Below are positions 16,834-24,726 of a stretch of DNA of 64,000 nt, piece after piece (position 1 is the first letter of the stretch; each line of letters starts with the position of its first letter). A program made the position numbers and the translations under genes. The stretch is from Planctomycetales bacterium ZRK34. Its GTDB lineage: Bacteria > Planctomycetota > Phycisphaerae > Phycisphaerales > Zrk34. The notes beneath the pieces were generated by a model that worked only from the letters and a program-made list of their open reading frames with translations, did not search any database and had not been told where the DNA came from. The stretch spans positions 62,001 through 126,000 of the forward strand of contig CP050848.1 of NCBI GenBank assembly GCA_014873095.1, given 5' to 3'.

Positions 16834-16876
16834 CAGGCTGCGGCGCGTCAACAGACGTCCGCAGCCTGATCTTTTT
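16834..16876 (+). terminator. Rho-independent terminator of the OprB-like gene
   Basis: A long stem CAGGCTGCGGCGCGTC / GACGTCCGCAGCCTG (one interruption) with an AACA loop is followed by a run of five T. It lies 36 bp after the porin stop and upstream of the S1-domain gene. Confidence 0.92.
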
Positions 16877-17024
16877 GTGGGTGATTCAGTTTTGCCCCTG
16901 TTTACTCGTTTTGCATCCAATGGCCAGTTCACATCCTGCGGTCGTGGCCCTACAATACCGCCTTGTTCAAACTGCGACCCGATGTCGGCGCCGCGTGCGA
17001 CCGATCCCCTGTAGAGCTTTGACC

Positions 17025-18287
17025 ATGAGCGATCACCCGACGGACAAACCCGCGAACCCCGATGCCCAGCTTGAGAAGGAAATCGCCGATGCGCTCGGCG
17101 ATCAGTCGCTGGAGCAAATCATGCAAGAGACCGAGGCCCCGCGGGCGCCCCGCCGCAAGACGTCTGACGACGCGGTCAACACCCGCATCGGCACCATCGC
17201 CGGCGTGCGCGGCAAAGAGGTGCTCGTGGAGTTCGGCGCCAAGCTTCAGGGCGTCTGCGACACCGAGCAGTTCGAGAAGGTGCCGCGCGTCGGCGAGCGT
17301 GTCGAGTTTGTCATTGACGGCCAGATCGAACCGGGCGTGATGCGTCTACTGGTGCCCGGTGGCGCCGGCAAGGCCGACTGGAAGACACTGCAGCAGGGTC
17401 AGATCATCGAGGCGGTCGTCAGCGGGATGAACACCGGCGGGCTTGAGCTCAAGGTCGCCGGGCAACGTGCGTTCATGCCGATCAGCCAGATCGAGCTGTC
17501 GCGCGTCGAGGATCTGACGCCGTACCTGAACAAGAAGCTGCGCTGCAAGGTGACCGAGCTCAACCGCAAGCGCAAGCGGATCGTTTTATCACGCCGCGAC
17601 ATTCTCGAAGAAGAGGAAAAGGCCAATCGCCAGAAGCTCGTCGAGACCCTGCAGGTCGGCGAGATGCGCGAGGGCAAGGTCACGCGCATCGCGGCGTTCG
17701 GCGCGTTTGTCGAGTTGCTGCCAGGCGTTGACGGGCTGGTTCATGTTTCGGACATGTCATGGTCGCGTGTGAACGATCCGTCGGAAGTGGTGCAGGTCGG
17801 CACGACGGTGCGCGTGAAGGTGATGAAGGTATCGGAATCCGGGGATCGGATTTCTCTGAGCATCAAGGAAGCCGGCCCCGATCCGTGGGATACCGTCGCC
17901 GGCCAGTTCGCCGAGGGCGCCGACGTCAAGGGCACTGTCACGCGGACGACCGACTTCGGCGCGTTCGTGGAACTGTCACCGGGCGTCGAAGGGTTGATTC
18001 ACATTTCGCAACTCTCCGAGCAACGGGTCAACCGCGTCGAACAAGTGGTCAAGCCCGGGCAGGAGGTCACCGCCCGCATCACGCAGGTCGACCCCGGCAA
18101 GCGGCGCATCGGCCTTTCGATCCGCGCCCTGACCGCCAAGGATGACGACCAACCGCGCGGCAAGACATCCGCTGAGGATCTGCGCCGGTACGTCAAAGGC
18201 GAAAAATCCGCCCATGCCGGCGAAAGCCTCGGCGCCCTGCTGAACAAGTTCGGCGACGACGGCGGCCTCAAAGGCGGCATCGGCTGA
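17025..18287 (+). CDS. S1 RNA-binding domain protein (ribosomal protein S1-like)
   Basis: A 420-aa protein with four S1 (OB-fold) repeats. The first is degenerate (TRIGTIAGVRGKEVLVEFGA). The second is GLELKVAGQRAFMPISQIEL. The third is AAFGAFVELLPGVDGLVHVS, and the fourth is TDFGAFVELSPGVEGLIHIS. The C-terminal 50 residues are charged. S1 proteins bind mRNA leaders and help 30S initiation; with four repeats this is shorter than the six-repeat E. coli S1, so it may be the S1 of this lineage or a paralogue. The start is set at MSDHPTDKPANP (17025), as the upstream open frame crosses the porin terminator. Confidence 0.85.
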   Translation: MSDHPTDKPANPDAQLEKEIADALGDQSLEQIMQETEAPRAPRRKTSDDAVNTRIGTIAGVRGKEVLVEFGAKLQGVCDTEQFEKVPRVGERVEFVIDGQIEPGVMRLLVPGGAGKADWKTLQQGQIIEAVVSGMNTGGLELKVAGQRAFMPISQIELSRVEDLTPYLNKKLRCKVTELNRKRKRIVLSRRDILEEEEKANRQKLVETLQVGEMREGKVTRIAAFGAFVELLPGVDGLVHVSDMSWSRVNDPSEVVQVGTTVRVKVMKVSESGDRISLSIKEAGPDPWDTVAGQFAEGADVKGTVTRTTDFGAFVELSPGVEGLIHISQLSEQRVNRVEQVVKPGQEVTARITQVDPGKRRIGLSIRALTAKDDDQPRGKTSAEDLRRYVKGEKSAHAGESLGALLNKFGDDGGLKGGIG

Positions 18288-18455
18288 TCAGCAAACGCTC
18301 CCGTACTGCGAAAATCGAGGCCGGCCGGATCGCCGATGAAGACCAATCGACGCAACAGCCGATACATGCTTCATCATGATCATTCCGTTATCCTGTCGAA
18401 CTAGGGTTCTGTCCGCCGCCGAGGCGCGTCGCGGACCTGTCTGGGCAATCACCAC

Positions 18456-20153
18456 ATGAGCACCGAAACCGCATCCCGTCATTTCATCCGTGACATCGTC
18501 GACGAGCACAATCGCACCGGCCGCTTCGGCGGCAAGGTCATCACACGCTTTCCCCCTGAGCCCAACGGGTTCCTGCACATCGGCCATGCCAAGTCCATCT
18601 GCCTGAACTTCGGACTCGCGGCCGACTACGGCGGTGTCTGCCATCTCCGCATGGACGACACCAACCCGACAAAGGAAGAGCAGAAGTACATCGACGCGAT
18701 CCACACCGACGTCAAGTGGCTCGGCTTTGACTGGGGGCCGCACGAGTACTACGCCAGCGATTACTTCGAACAACTTTACGAATGGGCGATCACACTGATC
18801 GAAAAGGGTCTGGCCTATGTCGACGATCAGAACGCCGAGCAGATCCGCCAGACCCGCGGCACGCTGACGCGCCCCGGCACCGAGAGTCCCTACCGCAATC
18901 GCTCGGTCGAGGAAAACCTCGGCCTGTTTCAGCGCATGCGGGCCGGCGAGTTCGGCAACGGCGAAAAGGTGCTCCGCGCCAAAATCGACATGGCCTCGCC
19001 GAATGTGAATCTGCGCGACCCGGTGATGTACCGCATCCTCCACGCGCCGCACCCGCACACCGGCGACAAGTGGTGCATCTACCCGATGTATGACTACGCC
19101 CACGGCCAGTCGGACTCCATCGAAGGCATCACCCATTCGATCTGCACGCTCGAGTTTGAAGACCACCGCCCGCTGTACGACTGGTTCTGCGATGCGCTGG
19201 AGATTCATCACCCCCAGCAGATCGAATTCGCGCGGCTGAATCTGACCTACACCGTCATGAGCAAGCGCAAGCTGCTGACGCTGGTCAAGGACAACCACGT
19301 CGCCGACTGGAGCGACCCGCGGATGCCGACGATTTCAGGCATGCGCCGGCGCGGGTACACCCCCGCGGCGCTTCGCAACTTCTGCGCCCGCATCGGCATG
19401 ACCAAGTTCAACTCGACGACCGAGTTCGCGCTGCTGGAACACTGCGTCCGCGAGGATTTGAACAAGGTCGCATCGCGTCGCATGGCGGTGCTGGATCCGC
19501 TGCGGGTTGTGATCACCAACTACCCGGAAGATCAGACCGAAACCATGAGCGCCGTGAACAACCCCGAAGACGAATCGGCGGGCCGGCGTGAAGTGCCCTT
19601 CTCAAAGGTCGTCTACATCGAGCGCGACGACTTCATGGAAGACCCGCCGCGGAAGTTTTTCCGACTGGCGCCGGGCAAGGAAGTTCGCCTGCGGTATGCG
19701 TACTGGATCACATGCACGGACGTGATCAAGGACGACGCAGGCAACATCGTCGAACTGCACGCGACCTACGACCCGGCGACGCGCGGCGGTGAAAGCCCCC
19801 CGCCGGATTCGGCCGGCAACGTCCGCAAGGTCAAGGGCACCATCCACTGGGTCAGCGCCGAGCACGCGCTGGATGCCGAAGTCCGCCTTTACGACCACCT
19901 GTTCACCAAGGAAAACCCAGACGAAGTCGAAGAAGGCCAGGACTTCACAGCCCATCTGAACCCCGACTCGCTGAAGATCGTCACCGGCGCCAAACTCGAA
20001 CCGTCCCTGGCGGACTTCGAGCCGGGCGATCCGATTCAGTTCGAACGCATCGGTTATTTCACGCCGGACATCGACTCAACGAAAGACACGCCGATCTTCA
20101 ATCGCTCGATCACGCTCAAAGACACCTGGGCGAAGATGCAGAAGAAGCAGTGA
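18456..20153 (+). CDS. glnS: Glutaminyl-tRNA synthetase
   Basis: A 565-aa class I synthetase charging tRNA-Gln. [20 protein letters not shown] near residues 32-51 contains the HIGH motif and the Gln-specific [23 protein letters not shown] and VMSKRKL (the KMSKS equivalent) follow, and the C-terminal part is the two-barrel anticodon-binding domain ([19 protein letters not shown]). Length matches bacterial GlnRS. Its presence indicates direct charging of tRNA-Gln rather than transamidation alone. It follows the S1 gene by 168 bp and ends in a palindromic terminator. Confidence 0.96.
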   Translation: MSTETASRHFIRDIVDEHNRTGRFGGKVITRFPPEPNGFLHIGHAKSICLNFGLAADYGGVCHLRMDDTNPTKEEQKYIDAIHTDVKWLGFDWGPHEYYASDYFEQLYEWAITLIEKGLAYVDDQNAEQIRQTRGTLTRPGTESPYRNRSVEENLGLFQRMRAGEFGNGEKVLRAKIDMASPNVNLRDPVMYRILHAPHPHTGDKWCIYPMYDYAHGQSDSIEGITHSICTLEFEDHRPLYDWFCDALEIHHPQQIEFARLNLTYTVMSKRKLLTLVKDNHVADWSDPRMPTISGMRRRGYTPAALRNFCARIGMTKFNSTTEFALLEHCVREDLNKVASRRMAVLDPLRVVITNYPEDQTETMSAVNNPEDESAGRREVPFSKVVYIERDDFMEDPPRKFFRLAPGKEVRLRYAYWITCTDVIKDDAGNIVELHATYDPATRGGESPPPDSAGNVRKVKGTIHWVSAEHALDAEVRLYDHLFTKENPDEVEEGQDFTAHLNPDSLKIVTGAKLEPSLADFEPGDPIQFERIGYFTPDIDSTKDTPIFNRSITLKDTWAKMQKKQ

Positions 20154-20172
20154 TGCATCGGACATGATGATG

Positions 20173-20210
20173 AAATAAAAAGGCCCGGGGACGGCAGTCC
20201 CCGGGCTTTG
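20173..20210. terminator. Bidirectional hairpin terminator formed by a palindromic repeat
   Basis: The stem CCCGGGGAC / GTCCCCGGG with a GGCA loop lies between glnS (+) and the S41 protease gene (-). On the minus strand it is followed by CCTTTTTATTT, a good U-tract; on the plus strand only CTTTGGTTT follows. A 27-bp stretch (20184-20210) is identical to the palindrome within gltX at 7945-7971. Confidence 0.8.
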
Positions 20211-20241
20211 GTTTGCGCGGTGGGTGGGAAGTGTTTGATGA

Positions 20242-22518
20242 TCAGCTGCGCGGGTCGCCGAGCAGGCGGGTCTTCAGCAGGAGCAGCGCGGTGTCGAGCT
20301 GCGGGTCCAGACCGCGCGAGAGAATTTCGTCGGGTGACTTCACCGGCGGCAGCTTGTCGGCGTCGCCTTCGGCTTTCTTGTCGACGTCGTCACCATCCTC
20401 ATCGTTGTTGCGGTTGCGAAGGATGGCATTGGGATCGAAATGATCGCCGTCGGCCCGGAGCACATCCAGCACCAGGCGGGCTTCGAGCAAATCGGCCACC
20501 TGCTGATCGGTCATATGCACCGGGACATCGGGGTGAACGCCCCAGTCCTTGGCGTCGGGCCGATGGTGAATGATCTGACCGTGCGGCAGCTTGTAGTACT
20601 GCGTGGTCAGCTTGAGGTAGGCATTGTCATCACCGAGGCGGAACAGGTTCTGCACGCTGCCCTTGCCGTAGCTGCGCTCACCGACGAGCAAGGCGCGCTT
20701 GTGATCCTGCAGGGCGCCGCTGACGATTTCGGACGCGGAGGCTGAGCCCTTGTTGATGAGCACGATGACGGGGAAGTCATCGAAGGTGTGCGTGGCGTCG
20801 GCCTGAGCGGACCACGGGCGACCGGTCAGAAGCTGCTGCGTGGTCGACACGATGGTGCCGGAGTTCAGGAAGCGGTTGGACACGCCGACGGCCGCGTCGA
20901 GTCGCCCGCCGGGGTTGAATCGCAGATCGAAGATCAGACCGTTGATGCCGTGATCGTCGATCATGCTCTGCACGGCCGCGTCGAGTTCGTCGGCGGTGTC
21001 AGGCCCGAAGGTGGTCATGCGGAGATAGCCGATCTTCAGGGCGGGATCGATGTAGTAATCCCACTTGCCGTTGTCGTCGGCTTTGCGTCGCCAGCCCTTG
21101 ACGGAGGTGATGTGAATCGACTTGCGAATCAGCGGCACATCGCGGGCTTTGTCCTTGCCGGGTGTTTTAACACCGAGCGTGACCTTGGTGTCTTCGGGGC
21201 CGGTGATCTTGTCGACGGCGGATTCCAGATCGATGCCGACGGTGGACTTGCCATCGATGGTCACGATCTGGTCGCCGGGCTTGATTCCGGCCGCATGGGC
21301 GGGGGTGCCTTCCAGCGGCGTGACGACGGTAAGCTGGCGATCGATGAGCGTGATCTGAATGCCGACGCCGGTGAACTTGCCCTTGGTGGTGCGCTCGAAG
21401 CGCTCGACCTCGTGCGGCCAGATGAACACGGAAAACTGATCGAGCTGATCCATCGCCCCGTCACCGAGCTCGTGTACAAACACGGCTTCGGGGAGATTGA
21501 CCGTCGCGAGATTCTGCTGCTGCAGACGAGCTAGAACATTGATCGCTTCGGAGCGGCCCATCGGGGTTTCGCGCTTGGCCAGGCTCAACCGCACCGTGTC
21601 CAGGTAGTCGACGAACTTCGTGGCTTTGTCCTTGTCGGCAAGCGTCGGGAAGGTCTTCTCGAGCCCGTCGGTTTCGAACAGATCTTTGACGGCGTCGATC
21701 CCGCCGATGATCAGATCCTCGAAGCTGTGGTTGCGTTCGACGTGGCGATGAGCGCCCAGCGCGAGCGCTTCGGTGAGCATCGGCATCTCGATGCCGCGGA
21801 GTTTGCGTTCCCAGCGATCGTCTTCGAAGTTCCACGGCTCGGGCTCGGGATCGCCAAGTTCGGCGGCTTCTTTCTTGTACTGCTCGAACAACTGCTCGGG
21901 GGCATACAGGCGAAGCAGCGCGACATGCCGACCGACCCGCTTGAGGTGGTCGGTGTACTTGCGCTGATTTTCGTAAAGCAATTCGAGCCCGCGATACAAC
22001 GCCAGCGCTTTGAGCCACTGGGCGTTTTCCTCGTGCGCGGCGGCTTCGGCTTCGGCGCGGGTGACCAACTCGACAACCTTGGGGTCATTGAGCAACTTCT
22101 GGCGATCCAGCGCCAGGTCATGCGCCTCGACGGCGCTGGTCAGCGCGTCGCGGAGTTTGCCGTCGTCGATGTTCTTGTGCAACTCTTCGAGTTTTTTCTG
22201 GTACTCGGTGAGTTGACGCTGTTCCTGCTGCTGCTGGTTGGTCTGGTACTGTTCGATGTCGCGGCTGAGCGTGGCCAGACCCGGATTGGCATTGGGCGCT
22301 TCGCTGGCCAGTCCACGGACCTGCCGGAACACATCGCCGAGCCGCCCCTCGGCCGCCATCTGAAAAGCCATGCGGGACACATCACTGATGGCCGTCGACG
22401 CCGGCACCGGCGATACAGGCCCCAGCACCTGGGCATCGGCCGTGTTGATTGAAAATGTCGCAAGCGCCGTCGCGATCATCATCGCGATGCGCCGTGTTCG
22501 CAGACCACTGAATATCAT
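20242..22518 (-). CDS. S41-family C-terminal processing protease with PDZ domain
   Basis: A 758-aa exported protein. An N-terminal signal sequence (MMIATALATFSINTADA) is followed by about 300 residues of charged helical, coiled-coil-like sequence (Gln-rich around QQQQEQRQLTEYQKKLEELH). Then come a PDZ domain (FTGVGIQITLIDRQLTVVTP, GIKPGDQIVTIDGKSTVGID) and an S41 catalytic core with IFDLRFNPGG and INKGSASASEIVSGAL (catalytic Ser) followed by GERSYGKGSVQ (catalytic Lys). Such proteases trim or degrade periplasmic proteins. Start 22518 has GAGAGG 8 nt upstream. It is unusually long because of the N-terminal helical region. It is divergent from a small membrane protein gene. Confidence 0.9.
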   Translation of the reverse strand: MIFSGLRTRRIAMMIATALATFSINTADAQVLGPVSPVPASTAISDVSRMAFQMAAEGRLGDVFRQVRGLASEAPNANPGLATLSRDIEQYQTNQQQQEQRQLTEYQKKLEELHKNIDDGKLRDALTSAVEAHDLALDRQKLLNDPKVVELVTRAEAEAAAHEENAQWLKALALYRGLELLYENQRKYTDHLKRVGRHVALLRLYAPEQLFEQYKKEAAELGDPEPEPWNFEDDRWERKLRGIEMPMLTEALALGAHRHVERNHSFEDLIIGGIDAVKDLFETDGLEKTFPTLADKDKATKFVDYLDTVRLSLAKRETPMGRSEAINVLARLQQQNLATVNLPEAVFVHELGDGAMDQLDQFSVFIWPHEVERFERTTKGKFTGVGIQITLIDRQLTVVTPLEGTPAHAAGIKPGDQIVTIDGKSTVGIDLESAVDKITGPEDTKVTLGVKTPGKDKARDVPLIRKSIHITSVKGWRRKADDNGKWDYYIDPALKIGYLRMTTFGPDTADELDAAVQSMIDDHGINGLIFDLRFNPGGRLDAAVGVSNRFLNSGTIVSTTQQLLTGRPWSAQADATHTFDDFPVIVLINKGSASASEIVSGALQDHKRALLVGERSYGKGSVQNLFRLGDDNAYLKLTTQYYKLPHGQIIHHRPDAKDWGVHPDVPVHMTDQQVADLLEARLVLDVLRADGDHFDPNAILRNRNNDEDGDDVDKKAEGDADKLPPVKSPDEILSRGLDPQLDTALLLLKTRLLGDPRS

Positions 22519-22613
22519 GCTCAAAACCTCTCGACGGGAATGTTGTCGCTCAACGAATCTCAATCGCCCCATGCACTATCGGCAGAGCCGGACCGAGTGT
22601 GTAGAATAATGAT

Positions 22614-22919
22614 ATGCCCACGCCCATCGCCGAAACAATCGCCGCGCTGACCCCGATGGAATGGCGCATCATTCTGCTGGCGAGCCTGATCCTCATCGGG
22701 TTCTGGGTGGTTCTGGCGATCAACTCGTGGGCGCGCCGCCTGGCCCTGGGCGATCGCTCAGCCGGCGCTCGCCGCAAGACTGCCCCCGGGCCGGACGCCT
22801 GGACGGAATCCGGTCGGCGATTCCGGTTCGACGCGCCGTCCCAGGCGGATGATGATTCGGCAGATGCGGACGATGAAGAGCCCGACGATGAGGATGAAGA
22901 CGATCCTGATCGCAATTAG
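22614..22919 (+). CDS. Small single-pass membrane protein with acidic tail
   Basis: A 101-aa protein. One hydrophobic helix (RIILLASLILIGFWVVLAIN) at residues 18-37 is followed by a basic patch (SWARRLALGDRS) and a strongly acidic C-terminal 30 residues (DDDSADADDEEPDDEDEDDP). I do not recognise a family. The clear membrane segment, the basic-then-acidic tail and a compact fit between flanking genes support a real gene. It is divergent from the S41 protease gene; its 3' end overlaps the convergent hypothetical gene by 4 bp. A regulatory or scaffolding role is only a guess. Confidence 0.6.
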   Translation: MPTPIAETIAALTPMEWRIILLASLILIGFWVVLAINSWARRLALGDRSAGARRKTAPGPDAWTESGRRFRFDAPSQADDDSADADDEEPDDEDEDDPDRN

Positions 22920-23332
22920 ACCGACGCGGCCGCCGGCGCCGCCTCGAAAGTCGCGCCCTCGTAAACGTCCAACCCGACCTTCGTGCCCTCGGCGATCTCC
23001 GACGCCTGCCAGCGATCCGGCAGGTCGGCCACGATCGGCTGATTCTGCACGTCGACGATGATGCTGTTGCCGGACTCCAGCGAACCGATGACATGCCCCT
23101 GCACGCGGCGCGGCCGGCCGTACACCGGTTCGATGTATGCCCCGCCGGCCGAAACGAAATCGACCTTCCACACCGAGCAGCGGATCACGCCCCGCACGCG
23201 CCCCTGCGGCGTCGGCTCGACGGTTCCCGTCGTCTTCAGATGAAGCTGATAATTCGTGCCGGGAATCTGCACGACGACCTTGTCGTCGCTGCGTGACTGA
23301 AAATAGAGACGGGCCACGGTGCGCTGGTCCAT
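22916..23332 (-). CDS. Conserved-looking beta-rich hypothetical protein
   Basis: A protein of about 138 aa with no motif I recognise. The sequence is rich in beta-forming segments (KVVVQIPGTNYQLHLKTTG, VRGVIRCSVWKVDFVSAGGA, NSIIVDVQNQPIVADLPDRW), suggesting an OB- or PilZ-like barrel. No signal peptide or membrane segment is seen, so it is probably cytoplasmic. AAAGGA sits directly before the first ATG (23341) and 9 nt before the second (23332); the second is better spaced and is preferred. Its 3' end overlaps the small membrane protein gene by 4 bp in convergence. Confidence 0.6.
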   Translation of the reverse strand: MDQRTVARLYFQSRSDDKVVVQIPGTNYQLHLKTTGTVEPTPQGRVRGVIRCSVWKVDFVSAGGAYIEPVYGRPRRVQGHVIGSLESGNSIIVDVQNQPIVADLPDRWQASEIAEGTKVGLDVYEGATFEAAPAAASV

Positions 23333-23376
23333 TGCGGTCATTCCTTTGAAAGCAACCGGCGACGTTGATTCTCTCA

Positions 23377-23426
23377 GCCGGGTCGCTACGCGACCCTGGT
23401 CTGACCGGGCCGCGTAGCCATCCGGC
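23377..23426. repeat. Interspersed repeat, AGCCGGGTCGCTACGCGACC type, short copy
   Basis: It begins AGCCGGGTCGCTACGCGACC, itself containing the hairpin GGGTCGC TAC GCGACCC, and ends CCGGGCCGCGTAGCCATCCG. The same unit with longer arms occurs at 28057-28130. It lies between the GNAT gene and the beta-rich hypothetical gene. Confidence 0.8.
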
Positions 23427-23434
23427 GGCCAAGT

Positions 23435-23953
23435 CTAATCATCGCCTTCCTTGCGGGGCTCGCGATACAGATCGAGATAGAACTCGAGCAGTTCCTTGCC
23501 GCCGACGCTGCGGGTGCGATTGTGCTGGAAGGCGAATCGCTCGAAGACCTCCAGGGCCGGGCCTTCGTGGAAGGCGGTGTCGAGGATCACCTTCAGGTAG
23601 CCGTGGTGATGGCAGAATGACAGGGCCGACTCCATCAATTTGTACGCGATGCCCTGGTTGCGATAGTCCGGGTGAACACGCAGGCGTCGCACTTCCGCCA
23701 GGTCCGGCTCGTCCTCGGCCACGCCCACCATGCCGACGACCTGGCCCTCGACCTCGGCTACCCAGAAGTGGGCCCGCTCATAAGCCTGGTAGGCGTCGAC
23801 GATATTGTCGATGTCGGCCGCGGTGTCGTTGGGCTGCTCCTGCCCGGCGAGGCGGCCGTGCTCATACAGCCACGAGACAGCCGGCTGGTCCTCAGCCTGG
23901 TAGCTGCGAACATGGACTAAGTCGGCCTGATTGTGCGAATTAGAATCGCTCAT
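23435..23953 (-). CDS. GNAT-family N-acetyltransferase
   Basis: A 172-aa protein with the GNAT fold. AHFWVAEVEGQVVGMVGVAE gives the beta2-beta4 sheet, RRLRVHPDYRNQGIAYKLME is motif A with the acetyl-CoA pyrophosphate loop (R-x-x-G-I-A variant of Q/R-x-x-G-x-G/A), and LDTAFHEGPALEVFERFAF is motif B. It transfers an acetyl group from acetyl-CoA to an unknown amine. The start at 23953 (MSDSNSHNQADLV) is chosen because the open frame upstream shows no ribosome-binding site. It stands alone between two repeat-containing gaps. Confidence 0.85.
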   Translation of the reverse strand: MSDSNSHNQADLVHVRSYQAEDQPAVSWLYEHGRLAGQEQPNDTAADIDNIVDAYQAYERAHFWVAEVEGQVVGMVGVAEDEPDLAEVRRLRVHPDYRNQGIAYKLMESALSFCHHHGYLKVILDTAFHEGPALEVFERFAFQHNRTRSVGGKELLEFYLDLYREPRKEGDD

Positions 23954-24051
23954 CGTTCGCCTGCGTCGTACTGCATGAATCGTTGTGTGGTGAATCATAT
24001 CAGCGCCCCTGTAAGGTGCAACCGCAGCAGGCGGGGACGCCGATCCGATGC

Positions 24052-24573
24052 CTACTGCGGCGGCACCTGCACAATCTCAAGGCGATCCGCCTGCGTATCC
24101 AATACGCCCACGGTGTAACGCGCTGCCCGGAAGAGCGCTCCGGGGTTGATCACGCGCGTTTTGTCGATCCGTTCGTCCCGCACCACGTGGGTGTGGCCGT
24201 GACACAGATAATCCACGCCCTCGGCCAGGGCGCTTCGCATCAGCCGTTCAATGTGGCCATGAGTAAATACGATCGTTTTGCCGTCGAGTTCGATCCGCCC
24301 CGCCGGATCGTCCACCTGTACGCCCAAATGTTCCGCGTAACGGGTCAATCCCTCGGTCCGAAAGTCGCAATTGCCATACACCATGTGAACCGTCGGCTTC
24401 GTGCGCCCCGCATCATCCAGCCCCACCACCATCGCCTCAACCACCTGCTCCCCGCACACATCGCCCAGGTGGATCAACACCTCCGCCCCCCGCTCGATCA
24501 ACACCCCCACCGCCCGACGTGTCACATCCGCCCGACCATGCGAATCACTGAGCAAACCCACAATCGCCATCAT
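24052..24573 (-). CDS. YfcE/MJ0936-type metallophosphoesterase
   Basis: A 173-aa enzyme with every calcineurin-like metal motif in order: LLSDSHG (residues 7-13), LIHLGDVCG, VYGNCD, FTHGH and CHGHTH. This is the compact single-domain YfcE/MJ0936 class, which hydrolyses phosphodiesters or phosphomonoesters with two divalent metals. The final NPGALFRAARYTVGVLD is typical. The natural substrate is unknown. It starts with MM; the second Met may be used. It is downstream of valS on the same strand, separated by the repeat at 24609-24726. Confidence 0.9.
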   Translation of the reverse strand: MMAIVGLLSDSHGRADVTRRAVGVLIERGAEVLIHLGDVCGEQVVEAMVVGLDDAGRTKPTVHMVYGNCDFRTEGLTRYAEHLGVQVDDPAGRIELDGKTIVFTHGHIERLMRSALAEGVDYLCHGHTHVVRDERIDKTRVINPGALFRAARYTVGVLDTQADRLEIVQVPPQ

Positions 24574-24608
24574 CGGTCCCCATTCACGTTAAGCGGAAGA
24601 TTCTGGAG

Positions 24609-24726
24609 AATGACCAATGTCCAAATCCCAACGACCAAGGTAATGCCGAATGTTCAAACACCAGCCAACGCGGACATTCGACATTTGAACATTGCCTTGG
24701 TCATTGGTGCTTGGTCATTGGTCATT
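24609..24726. repeat. Long inverted repeat, AATGACCAATG type, overlapping the valS stop
   Basis: The left arm begins AATGACCAATGTCCAAATCC and the right arm ends CATTGGTGCTTGGTCATTGG followed by TCATT. The arms are about 50 bp and largely complementary. This word family is a well-known intergenic repeat in several environmental phyla. The right end reaches 24726, so the valS TGA at 24722-24724 lies inside the element. Confidence 0.85.

Noticed and set aside
24609..24726. A CRISPR-like or tandem repeat array
   Set aside because: The words AATGACCAATG and its complement form one inverted repeat and not evenly spaced direct repeats with unique spacers; no cas genes are present.
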